The notes under the pieces: generated by a model
Databases searched by the model: none
Told to the model about the DNA's origin: nothing
Seen by the model: only the letters and a program-made list of their open reading frames with translations
Program-made: the position numbers and the translations under genes
Shown here: one piece after another, positions 51,609 to 58,737 of the stretch
How positions within the stretch are numbered: the stretch's first letter is position 1
Layout: every line of letters begins with the position of its first letter
Origin: Parachlamydiales bacterium
GTDB lineage: Bacteria > Chlamydiota > Chlamydiia > Chlamydiales > Rhabdochlamydiaceae
Assembly (NCBI GenBank): GCA_003153295.1
Contig: PLXY01000007.1
Span: forward strand, 62,001 to 126,000
Direction: 5' to 3'
DNA length: 64,000 bases

Positions 51609-53768
51609 TTAAAGCAGAGAGTTTGCAGAAAGGGTTTTATCAAGACCTGTTTCTTTCAAGGCCGCAGTGAGGCCCGTGAATCGGTTTTTCACCTCATCGT
51701 TTCTGACAGCCATGCTAATGGCCTGTTTGGTGCCAACGATAATCACTAGTTTTTTGCCTCGTGTGATCCCTGTATAGAGTAAATTACGATGGAGCATTTT
51801 AAAATGGCTCATATGGAGTGGAATGATAATGCAGGGACATTCGCTCCCTTGGTATTTATGAATGGAGACCGCATAAGCAAGAATCAGGTCATCGATTTCT
51901 GAAAAACTGTATTCAACCCGGCGATCTTCAAAGCGGACCGCAAGCATTTGACCTGAAAGGTCGATCGATAAAATTAATCCGACATCGCCATTGAAGACGA
52001 GCTTTTCATAGTCATTGCGGATTTGCATCACTTTATCGCCGACGTGAAAAGTCCTTCCCATGCGACACAAGGGAGCAACGCTGGGATTGAGCTCTTTTTG
52101 CAAGACGACATTGAGATTTTCGCAGCCGATTAGGCCCCTTTTCATGGGAGATAACACCTGAATGTCTTCGAACTTATGGAAACGGAATTTTGCAGGAAGC
52201 CGTTTTGTCACCAGATCGACAATGGTCGCAACTATTTCTTCCTGAGTCTCATTCTCCACAAATTTAAAATCCGATTCACCCAAAAACTCAGGAAATTCCC
52301 CTCGGTTAATCCGGTGGGCATTCGTCACAATTTTCGAATGGGCCGCTTGACGATAGATTTGCGTCAGCCTTGTAAAACCGACAGTCTCCGATGCTAACAG
52401 ATCTTTTAAGACGTTTCCAGCGCCTACACTAGGAAGCTGATCGATATCCCCGATCAAAATAAGGCGCGTCGAAGAGGGGATTGCCTTTAGAAGCTGATAG
52501 AATAATAACGTATCGATCATGCTCGCTTCGTCAATGATGAGAAGGTCGCATTTCAGGGGATTTTCTTTGTTTCTTTTGAAGCCTCCGCTGACAAAGTCCA
52601 TCTCCAGCATGCTATGGATCGTCGAGGCTTTTTTGCCAGTGATCTCCGTCATCCGTTTTGCTGCCCGTCCCGTGGGCGCGGCCATTAAAATCGAGTCGGT
52701 CAGTTTTTCTGAAATTCTTAAGATCGCCCGCGTGATTGTGCTTTTACCAGTACCGGGACCGCCCGTGATGATATGGACTTTTTCTTGGACCGCTTGCGCA
52801 ATCGCCGTCTTTTGCTCAGGAGCGAATTCAAGCTTGAGTTTTTCTTCCACCCATTGGAGTGCTTTTTCAACATGCACCTGGCGTAAATTTCCTGGCGCCA
52901 TTTGAAGCCTTCTCAGCTCTCGGGAAATTCCCACTTCAGCGTGGTAGAATGGTTTGAGCCAAACCATTTCCCGGTCTTGGATCAGACCGCCATCGCGCAC
53001 GCTAGCCTGGATATTTTCACCTACGAGGTCTTCGCCGAGCTGCAGCATTCCAGCGGCTCCGATCTTCAATTCTTGCTCAGGATAACAAGTATGTCCGTCA
53101 TTGGAAAGTTCCCAGAGCATATGTTCAATGCCCGCTTGGACTCTGGTTGCAGAAGAGGCGGGAATTCCAATTTTCTGCGCTATCCTATCAGCGATCGTAA
53201 ACCCGATCCCGCCAATATCCCGCGCTAAAGCAAACGGATCTTCCTTGACCTTCTCGATGCTTTGATCGCCATAAGCTTTGTAAATCTTCTGGGCAAAGGC
53301 TGGGGTTACCCCATGCGACTGCAAAAAGATCATCACTTCCCGGATCCCTCTTTGCTGCTGCCAGCAGGTCTCGATCATTTCAATTCTTTTCGGACCAATG
53401 CCAGGGATTTCAGAAAGCCGCCGAGGATCTGAATCAATAATCTTCAGTGTATCGATTCCGAAGCGCTGCACGATCCTTTCGGCATAAGCAGGCCCGATCC
53501 CTTTGATCAATCCCGATTCTAAATATTTTTGGATCCCCATCAGATCTGACGGTTCTTTCGATTCAAATTCTTTAACTTCGAATTGCCTTCCGTACTGAGG
53601 ATGGTGTTTCCATTCTCCTAAACACCGGACTGTCTCGCCAGGCTGGAGAGCCGGCAGGGGGCCCACAATGCACGTGAGCTCCTGTTTCCTCGGCTCTTTG
53701 AGCCGTGCCACAGTAAAACTCTCTCCTGCAAAAACTATATTTTCGACGTAGCCAAAGATCTCTTCCAC
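51609..53768 (-). CDS. recD2: RecD2-type 5'-3' DNA helicase
   Basis: A 719-residue superfamily 1B helicase of the RecD2 type, which acts without RecBC. It starts with GTG. The N-terminal region has an OB-like segment and tandem helix-hairpin-helix repeats (SEIPGIGPKRIEMIETCW). Walker A is ITGGPGTGKSTITRAIL, Walker B LLIIDEASMID, motif III GDIDQLPSVGAG, and the 2B SH3-like end includes YAVSIHKYQGSECP. It matches CT033 after metG. A gene of this kind is common to Chlamydiae and has roles in repair. Confidence 0.94.
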   Translation of the reverse strand: MEEIFGYVENIVFAGESFTVARLKEPRKQELTCIVGPLPALQPGETVRCLGEWKHHPQYGRQFEVKEFESKEPSDLMGIQKYLESGLIKGIGPAYAERIVQRFGIDTLKIIDSDPRRLSEIPGIGPKRIEMIETCWQQQRGIREVMIFLQSHGVTPAFAQKIYKAYGDQSIEKVKEDPFALARDIGGIGFTIADRIAQKIGIPASSATRVQAGIEHMLWELSNDGHTCYPEQELKIGAAGMLQLGEDLVGENIQASVRDGGLIQDREMVWLKPFYHAEVGISRELRRLQMAPGNLRQVHVEKALQWVEEKLKLEFAPEQKTAIAQAVQEKVHIITGGPGTGKSTITRAILRISEKLTDSILMAAPTGRAAKRMTEITGKKASTIHSMLEMDFVSGGFKRNKENPLKCDLLIIDEASMIDTLLFYQLLKAIPSSTRLILIGDIDQLPSVGAGNVLKDLLASETVGFTRLTQIYRQAAHSKIVTNAHRINRGEFPEFLGESDFKFVENETQEEIVATIVDLVTKRLPAKFRFHKFEDIQVLSPMKRGLIGCENLNVVLQKELNPSVAPLCRMGRTFHVGDKVMQIRNDYEKLVFNGDVGLILSIDLSGQMLAVRFEDRRVEYSFSEIDDLILAYAVSIHKYQGSECPCIIIPLHMSHFKMLHRNLLYTGITRGKKLVIIVGTKQAISMAVRNDEVKNRFTGLTAALKETGLDKTLSANSLL

Positions 53769-53774
53769 TTCCTC

Positions 53775-53802
53775 AGTATAAAGAACTTTTCTAAAGAACC
53801 AA
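53775..53802 (-). promoter_or_regulatory. Predicted promoter of recD2
   Basis: On the minus strand TTGGTT (53802-53797), a 16-bp spacer and TATACT (53780-53775), only 6 nt before the GTG start. GAGGAA lies between, but transcription would probably begin too late to include it. Confidence 0.4.
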
Positions 53803-53841
53803 GATTAAATTAAATATTTACTCCACTTTTCCTGCTCAACG

Positions 53842-53870
53842 TTGATTTTAATGGCTGCATTTCTTAAGAT
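53842..53870 (+). promoter_or_regulatory. Predicted promoter of tRNA-Asn
   Basis: TTGATT (53842-53847), a 17-bp spacer and TAAGAT (53865-53870), placing the start a few bases before the tRNA 5' end. Confidence 0.5.
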
Positions 53871-53881
53871 TTGTCCCTTAT

Positions 53882-53953
53882 TCCGGATTAGCTCAGTGGT
53901 AGAGCAGCGGACTGTTAATCCGTTTGTCGTAGGTTCGAACCCTACATCCGGAG
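53882..53953 (+). tRNA. tRNA-Asn (anticodon GTT)
   Basis: A 72-nt cloverleaf. The acceptor stem TCCGGAT pairs with ATCCGGA. The D arm contains TAGCTCAGTGGTAGAGCA. The anticodon stem GCGGA/TCCGT encloses the loop CTGTTAA with GTT at 53914-53916. The T arm is GTAGGTTCGAACCCTAC. The discriminator is G and no CCA is encoded. A terminator follows within 20 bp, so it is a single-gene unit. Confidence 0.96.
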
Positions 53954-53970
53954 TTCCCCAGAGTCCACAG

Positions 53971-54004
53971 GCACTTAGGAGAAAATCCTAGGTGCTTTTT
54001 TTTG
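53971..54004 (+). terminator. Rho-independent terminator of tRNA-Asn
   Basis: GCACTTAGGA, loop GAAAA, TCCTAGGTGC (one G-U pair), then a run of eight or nine T. Confidence 0.9.
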
Positions 54005-54233
54005 TCTAAAAGGGGCAATGCATACTTTGCGCCCCATTATCTAATAAGTTTTTAAATTTCCTAACATGTTTTACGAAAAAATGTACGAACTTTATTCTTT
54101 AACAAAGCGGATGTCATATTTCTTGTAGATGAAAAATTTCAGCAGAAGATTTAGAAAAAACGCAAAAAAATTAATGGAATTGCGTGCAGATCTTACAGGA
54201 TCTTTCAACCACGTAAATCTGTCATTGATGGGG

Positions 54234-54650
54234 TTAATTTAGCACAACAGTGATACTTCTCGCTGTGTAAAGTGGTGCTAAAGTTTGGCGGTGTATAATG
54301 TCAGTTGCTATACCATCAGTAATTTCGAGAAAAACTGATGAACGATCGTCTAAAATAGCATCTTTATCAAGAGCGACTGCGATAGCCTTTAAAACATTTT
54401 TCCTTTCGCTACTAGTCAGACTCGCTAGATTCTTAATCCCTACCCGTTGTATACCTTGCTTTTTTCTCTCCACATAGATGTTTTTTTGAGAAATCCTACT
54501 AATTTCATTTAATCCATAGTAAACTCTTACGGAAACGTCTCCTATTTCTCTACCTGGAGCTTTTGTTTCAGCCTGAGTAAATTCAAGTTCTCTCCCAGAG
54601 TCGTGTGTATACAACACCGAATTAGGTAATTGAAACGTAACTGTACCCAT
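54234..54650 (-). CDS. Small orphan protein
   Basis: A protein of 138 residues. The ATG at 54650 has a strong AGGAGG ribosome site; a longer frame to 54689 would place that site inside the coding region. The N-terminus is strand-rich (GTVTFQLPNSVLYTHD, GDVSVRVYYGLNEI). It is followed by a basic stretch (YVERKKQGIQRVGIKNL), a helix (SSERKNVLKAIAVAL) and a final beta segment. No family is recognised. It lies in a region with decayed antitoxin genes and is probably an accessory gene. Confidence 0.65.
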   Translation of the reverse strand: MGTVTFQLPNSVLYTHDSGRELEFTQAETKAPGREIGDVSVRVYYGLNEISRISQKNIYVERKKQGIQRVGIKNLASLTSSERKNVLKAIAVALDKDAILDDRSSVFLEITDGIATDIIHRQTLAPLYTARSITVVLN

Positions 54651-54808
54651 AAATTCCTCCTTTTTTGTCTTGAATTTACTATTTATCAAAAGTGTATAGA
54701 TGTTTTTAGATTATCTCAAGTTTTCTAGGTAAGAAGAAGTTCGAGATTGGCCTAGTTCTAATCGAGGGGAATTGTATGTTAATAGGCATCTATCTTATAT
54801 TGATATGT

Positions 54809-54878
54809 ACGCTGAGACTACGTCATTCTACTTAGGTTCAGTCAATTTGAAATACTTGATTGACTCAGCGTTTTTTTC
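54809..54878 (+). terminator. Two-level hairpin with T run, possible end of a small RNA
   Basis: An outer repeat ACGCTGAG (54809-54816) pairs with CTCAGCGT (54864-54871), followed by a T run. Inside, AGTCAAT (54840-54846) pairs with ATTGACT (54859-54865). It overlaps the end of a minus-strand gene. No plus-strand gene precedes it, so an unannotated transcript is possible. Confidence 0.3.
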
Positions 54879-55056
54879 TTGCTGATTTTTTCTGATTGTT
54901 TTGTCTCTGGTTCATACGTAATATTCTGATCTCTGCTGCCAATTTTTCCTGGAAAGATAAAATATCAAAAAATTCAGATTTCAAAGCAATTTTGCCTTCT
55001 TCATAGGCGATGATTTCTTGCAGCCCTTTTTTCAAATCTTCGAATAATCTTCCCAT
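54865..55056 (-). CDS. Truncated XRE/HigA-like regulator N-terminus
   Basis: A 63-residue protein. The first 35 residues (MGRLFEDLKKGLQEIIAYEEG, then KIALKS) match the N-terminal helix that precedes the helix-turn-helix domain in many HigA-like antitoxins. The start of the HTH (EIRILRMNQRQ) is reached and then replaced by a lysine-rich end (NNQKKSARKKR). The DNA-binding domain is therefore missing, and it may be a remnant. It starts 7 bp after the decayed end of the HicB-like gene. No toxin gene is seen beside it. Confidence 0.5.
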   Translation of the reverse strand: MGRLFEDLKKGLQEIIAYEEGKIALKSEFFDILSFQEKLAAEIRILRMNQRQNNQKKSARKKR

Positions 55057-55063
55057 AAGCTAA

Positions 55064-55213
55064 TTACTGAGTTTTTAAGTGACGATTATCGATTCCTGTG
55101 TCGATTAAGACGTCCAATGTTTAACTGATAGATTTATGCATTTCTTTAGCAATTTTAGCGACGTAATAATGTCTTTCACGCGTTGTCCAATAGACGATAT
55201 TACCTTTGAAAGC
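55064..55213 (-). pseudogene. Detached C-terminal remnant of the HicB-like gene
   Basis: Directly after the HicB-like stop codon, the same frame continues for 30 codons (including REERHYYVAKIAKEMHKSIS-like content: TTRERHYYVAKIAKEM) to a second stop at 55121-55123. It then runs 18 codons more to a third stop at 55064. The composition resembles the ribbon-helix-helix tail found at the C-terminus of longer HicB proteins. Two nonsense mutations would explain the pattern. Confidence 0.4.
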
Positions 55214-55450
55214 TTACTTCTTAATAGGTTCAGGAATAGGCTCACCATTTTTAAGATAGAGTTGTATAGCTGCTTGGATAGCTTCCTTAATATTTTTTAA
55301 ACCTTGTCCGATAGTTTCTGCATCAGTACAGACTCCAGGAAGTTCATTGACCCGAATAATATAGTAGTCTTTGTCTCCTTCGGATTCAGGCTCAATTGTA
55401 TAGGACCATTTTAATTTCAGGTAATATTTTAGATTTTTTTTAGTAGGCAT
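55214..55450 (-). CDS. HicB-like antitoxin, probably shortened, without HicA partner
   Basis: A 78-residue protein of the HicB partial-RNase-H fold: YTIEPESEGDKDYYIIRVNELPGVCTDAETIGQGLKNIKEAIQ (quoted here by its core, NELPGVCTDAETIG), ending in GEPIPEPIKK. HicB neutralises the HicA mRNA interferase. No complete hicA gene is near. A short open stretch just before the start (LPYQFRDLKEVLRD, overlapping the AGGAGG ribosome site) could be a relic of it. The frame continues past the stop with a plausible DNA-binding tail, so the gene is likely shortened. Confidence 0.7.
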   Translation of the reverse strand: MPTKKNLKYYLKLKWSYTIEPESEGDKDYYIIRVNELPGVCTDAETIGQGLKNIKEAIQAAIQLYLKNGEPIPEPIKK

Positions 55451-55514
55451 GATCTCTTAAAACCTCCTTCAAATCTCTAAATTGATAAGGCAGTAGCTGA
55501 GGTCTCTCCAGATC

Positions 55515-55541
55515 CAGTTATTAAGGATTCCTTAATAACTG
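55515..55541. promoter_or_regulatory. Perfect 27-bp palindrome upstream of the HicB-like gene
   Basis: CAGTTATTAAGGA, one central base, then TCCTTAATAACTG: a perfect 13-bp inverted repeat. No T run follows on either strand, so it is not a typical terminator. It lies 65 bp before the HicB-like start and 36 bp after the SDR stop; a dimeric repressor site is the best guess. Confidence 0.55.
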
Positions 55542-55576
55542 CTTCCGATGGCAACACATATCAAATGCAACAGTCT

Positions 55577-56440
55577 CTAATACTCAGAAAAATGACTCTC
55601 GGGCAAGGTTTGGCCTCCATCAACAATCAAACTTTGCCCTGTGATGTAAGAAGCTTCTTTTGAGGCTAGGAATAGGATCGCATGGGCGACATCTTCAGGT
55701 GTTCCTAATCGGCCTAGAGGAATAGCCCGAATCATATTGTCTGTATGTTCTGCGCCTAGATCATCAAAAGCTTCTGTGATGATATTTCCAGGTTCAACGG
55801 AGTTGATATTAATTTGGTATTTGGCCAATTCGATCGCGGCTGTCTTAATAAAACCCGCCACACCTCCTTTTGAAGCCGTATAATGAGAAAATCCTGGAAG
55901 GCCTGTCTGGGGGCCTGAAATAGAAGAAGTGATAACAATTTTACCTTGCCCTTGAGCCTTCATGATAGGAATGCAAGCTTTTACAGCCAAGAACGTCCCA
56001 GTCAAGTTAACATCAATCACTTTTTGCCACTCTTCGAGGCTCATTGTTTCAAGACGAGCATGAGGATAAATACCGGCGTTATGGCAAAGGACATCGATTT
56101 TTCCATATTCTGCCAATGTTTCCCGTGCCATTCTTTCCATATCCGGTTGATGGCTGACATCGGCTAGAATATAAATCGCTTTTTCTCCTTTATTGTGAAT
56201 TTCTTCTTTAATCTTTTTGAGCAAAACTTCGTCCCTTCCTACTAAGACAAGCTTTGCACCTTCACGTGCAAAAACTTGAGCAATGCCTCGACCTATTCCC
56301 CGTGATGATCCGGTTACAATGACGACTTGATCTTTAAATCTCTGATCGGAATGAATTTGGGATGTTGTAGAAGAATTTTTAGCGAAACCCGGTAGACAAA
56401 GGGTCATACTAACTCCCAAAAAAAACAATAAATTTTTCAT
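55577..56440 (-). CDS. Short-chain dehydrogenase/reductase with N-terminal signal peptide
   Basis: A 287-residue classical SDR. The nucleotide site is VTGSSRGIGRGIA, followed by CHNAGIY, the catalytic Ser in ITSSISG and the YTASKGG tetrad motif. The C-terminal GQSLIVDGG is complete. The first 20 residues form a good signal peptide (KNLLFFLGVSMTLCLPGFA), followed by a 15-residue linker before the fold. This is unusual because SDRs need NAD(P)H and are normally cytoplasmic. No internal ATG would remove the leader fully. It diverges from an aldo-keto reductase gene. Confidence 0.88.
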   Translation of the reverse strand: MKNLLFFLGVSMTLCLPGFAKNSSTTSQIHSDQRFKDQVVIVTGSSRGIGRGIAQVFAREGAKLVLVGRDEVLLKKIKEEIHNKGEKAIYILADVSHQPDMERMARETLAEYGKIDVLCHNAGIYPHARLETMSLEEWQKVIDVNLTGTFLAVKACIPIMKAQGQGKIVITSSISGPQTGLPGFSHYTASKGGVAGFIKTAAIELAKYQININSVEPGNIITEAFDDLGAEHTDNMIRAIPLGRLGTPEDVAHAILFLASKEASYITGQSLIVDGGQTLPESHFSEY

Positions 56441-56506
56441 GATCGATCCGTTAAAAGACTGCGAGTAACACGTTTAATCATTGTCTTTTTTTTCAAAAAA
56501 TTCAAC

Positions 56507-56538
56507 CTTTGCTCTAGAAATGTTGATACTTTACTCTA
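56507..56538. promoter_or_regulatory. Direct repeat spaced by 22 bp in a divergent promoter region
   Basis: CTTTGCTCTA (56507-56516) and CTTTACTCTA (56529-56538) are 22 bp apart, two helical turns. They lie between the divergent SDR and aldo-keto reductase genes and could bind a tandem regulator serving both. Confidence 0.4.
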
Positions 56539-56592
56539 AATTTAATTATCATCACCTCCCAATGATTTAATCGATTTTTAGGGGGAGTTCAG

Positions 56593-57573
56593 ATGTTAAA
56601 AAAGCGGAAATTAGGGCAGCTGGAAGTTTCAGAGCTAGGATTAGGATGTATGGGGATGAGCCAGTCTTATGGCGTTCCCAATGAAGCAGAGTCCCTCGCA
56701 ACGATTCACCGAGCATTAGAGCTGGGTGTTAATTTTTTTGATACCGCTGAACTCTATGGCCCCTATACGAATGAAGAGCTTTTGGGAAGGGCATTGAAAG
56801 GCCGCCGTTCGCAAGCGGTCATCGCAACGAAATTCGGGTTCAATCTTGTAAACGGCAAAATACAGGGAGTTAATAGTCATCCTAACCATATTCGGCAGGT
56901 TGTTGAGGATTCTTTGAGGAGGCTTGGGACGGATTACATTGATCTTCTTTATCAGCATCGAGTAGACCCCTCTGTTCCAATTGAGGATGTTGTAGGAACC
57001 ATGGGTGAACTGGTTGCGGAAGGAAAAGTGCGTTTTCTAGGCCTTTCCGAGGCAGGCGAAGATACCATTCGCCGGGCACACAAAACCCATCCGATTTCTG
57101 CATTGCAAAGCGAATATTCTCTTTGGGAACGGAATTTAGAACCTCGCATTATTCCTTTGCTTCGTGAACTGAACATTGGGCTTGTTCCTTTTTGTCCACT
57201 CGGGAGAGGCTTTTTAACAGGGACTGCTAAGCGGGCTGAAGACTATCCTGAAAAAGATTATCGCCGACGCGATCCTCGTCTCCAAGGAAAAAACTACGAG
57301 GCTAACATGCGTATTTTTTTGATTATTCAGGAAATGGCCCATCGTAAAAAAGTTACACCTGCTCAAATTGCTCTCGCTTGGCTGCTTCACAAAGGCGATG
57401 ACATTGTGCCTATCCCTGGAACAAAACAAAGAAAATACCTAGAAGAAAATACAACTGCTGCAAAACTTAGCTTATCAAAAACTGATATCGAAGAGCTGGA
57501 TGAATCTCTTCCTTCTGGAATGACCAGCGGACAACGTTATGAAGACTCGCACATGACGCTGATTGATCGATAA
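56593..57573 (+). CDS. Aldo/keto reductase
   Basis: A 326-residue NADPH-dependent reductase of the AKR13-like group (close in pattern to AKRs annotated as pyridoxine or general aldehyde reductases). The tetrad is Asp in FFDTAELYG, Tyr in the same block, Lys in IATKFGF and His in LYQHRVD. The cofactor site is the C-terminal PIPGTKQRKYLEEN. GGGGGAG precedes the ATG. It diverges from the SDR and may share regulation with it, suggesting a small redox or detoxification unit. Confidence 0.9.
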   Translation: MLKKRKLGQLEVSELGLGCMGMSQSYGVPNEAESLATIHRALELGVNFFDTAELYGPYTNEELLGRALKGRRSQAVIATKFGFNLVNGKIQGVNSHPNHIRQVVEDSLRRLGTDYIDLLYQHRVDPSVPIEDVVGTMGELVAEGKVRFLGLSEAGEDTIRRAHKTHPISALQSEYSLWERNLEPRIIPLLRELNIGLVPFCPLGRGFLTGTAKRAEDYPEKDYRRRDPRLQGKNYEANMRIFLIIQEMAHRKKVTPAQIALAWLLHKGDDIVPIPGTKQRKYLEENTTAAKLSLSKTDIEELDESLPSGMTSGQRYEDSHMTLIDR

Positions 57574-57655
57574 TACTAAATTTTATATTGGAATATGATA
57601 AGGCTATTGATAAAATCAGAAAAGTAAACCGGTTTTCAACCTATGAGGTACTTTT

Positions 57656-57850
57656 ATGGCACGTATTTTGGGAACAATAGCAATTTTAGTGGGCGTTGCT
57701 CTTCTGGTTCTGGGTATTGTATCTACACAGAAAACAGGCGAAAAAGTTGTCGGTGAGATGACAGGACATTATACCAATACAACGGTATGGTATATTGTTG
57801 GAGGAGTGGCCCTTATTGCGGGTGGATTCGGACTCCGTAGAATAAAGTAA
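57656..57850 (+). CDS. DUF3185-type small membrane protein
   Basis: A 64-residue protein with two membrane helices (ILGTIAILVGVALLVLGIV and VWYIVGGVALIAGGFGLR) separated by a polar loop with GEKVVGEMTGHYT. This matches DUF3185, a family of unknown function in aquatic bacteria. GAGGTA precedes the start. A GC hairpin (GGGTGC/GCACCC, 57864-57881) follows but has a weak T tract. It lies next to the CsbD-like gene, so a stress role is possible. Confidence 0.8.
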   Translation: MARILGTIAILVGVALLVLGIVSTQKTGEKVVGEMTGHYTNTTVWYIVGGVALIAGGFGLRRIK

Positions 57851-58080
57851 AAATCTCTTTTTTGGGTGCTGTAAGGCACCCCATTTCATTATGTTTGTCT
57901 AAATTTCAAATACTGTGTCCTATTAGTTCTGTAAGTTATTCATTTTCAGGTAGATGTGTTATTGTATAAAATTTTCAAATCTTTATTATTAATTAATTAT
58001 AATAAGTTAAAATTAGTTCAGAGTTAATAGCTCTAAACGTTTGTTTTATTATTAAATCTTTTAAAGGATATGGGGAAAGT

Positions 58081-58671
58081 ATGAACAGAGAACAATTTGA
58101 AGGCAACTGGCACCAGTTGAAAGGAAAAATCAAAGAAAAATGGGGCAAATTGACCGACGACGACATGACTAAAATTAATGGAAAATATGAGCAATTCATC
58201 GGCAAGCTCCAAAAAAAATACGGTTATACTAAAGAGCAAGCAGAACGAGAAAGCAATAACTGGAAATATGAAAACCGATTTGAAGATCGTTCTGAGTTCC
58301 AAGACAACAAGTCTTGGGGTCAAAGAAATGAGCGCGAGACCGAAGATTTCGATGAGAGAAATCGCAATTCTTTGGGGCGAAGTGAGCGCGAAAGCGAAGA
58401 GTTTAATTCTGAGCGAGAATTGAATGAGAGAAACCGCAACTCTCTTGGTCGAAATGAGCGCGAAAGTGAAGTGTTTAACTCTGATCAAGAATTGAACGAA
58501 AAAAACCGCAATTCTCTTAATCAGGGAAGAAACGAAAAAGAAGGTCCATCTGGAAAAGCCCAGAAAAAACATACTTCTGGTTGTGGATGTGGTAGCTGCA
58601 AAAACAAAAAGAATGAAAAAAACAGATACGACGAGAACGATTTTAGGGACAAAAAAAGAAAAGTTGGCTGA
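58081..58671 (+). CDS. CsbD-like protein with charged tandem repeats and a cysteine-rich end
   Basis: A 196-residue protein. Residues 1-60 form a CsbD/YjbJ domain (NREQFEGNWHQLKGKIKEKWG, then KINGKYEQFIGKLQKKYGY), a stress-induced helical module. Residues about 88-165 are three imperfect repeats of about 26 residues built on ERNRNSLGRNERESEEFN. The end has GCGCGSC followed by a lysine-rich tail, a possible metal or disulphide site. Normal CsbD proteins are 60-70 residues. The repeat part should be disordered and highly charged. A terminator follows. Confidence 0.85.
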   Translation: MNREQFEGNWHQLKGKIKEKWGKLTDDDMTKINGKYEQFIGKLQKKYGYTKEQAERESNNWKYENRFEDRSEFQDNKSWGQRNERETEDFDERNRNSLGRSERESEEFNSERELNERNRNSLGRNERESEVFNSDQELNEKNRNSLNQGRNEKEGPSGKAQKKHTSGCGCGSCKNKKNEKNRYDENDFRDKKRKVG

Positions 58672-58696
58672 AGCTTAAGCTTTAACTTTTTATTTT

Positions 58697-58728
58697 GAAA
58701 GAGGTTGGGAAACCAACCTCTTTCTTTT
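58697..58728 (+). terminator. Rho-independent terminator of the CsbD-like gene
   Basis: A perfect 12-bp stem (GAAAGAGGTTGG, loop GAAA, CCAACCTCTTTC) is followed by four T. It sits 10 bp from the end of the convergent adhesin gene. Confidence 0.85.
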
Positions 58729-58737
58729 ATTAAGTTA

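Noticed and set aside
54809-54878. Terminator for tRNA-Asn or the 54.2-kb orphan
   Set aside because: tRNA-Asn already has a terminator at 53971-54004, and the orphan is on the opposite strand.
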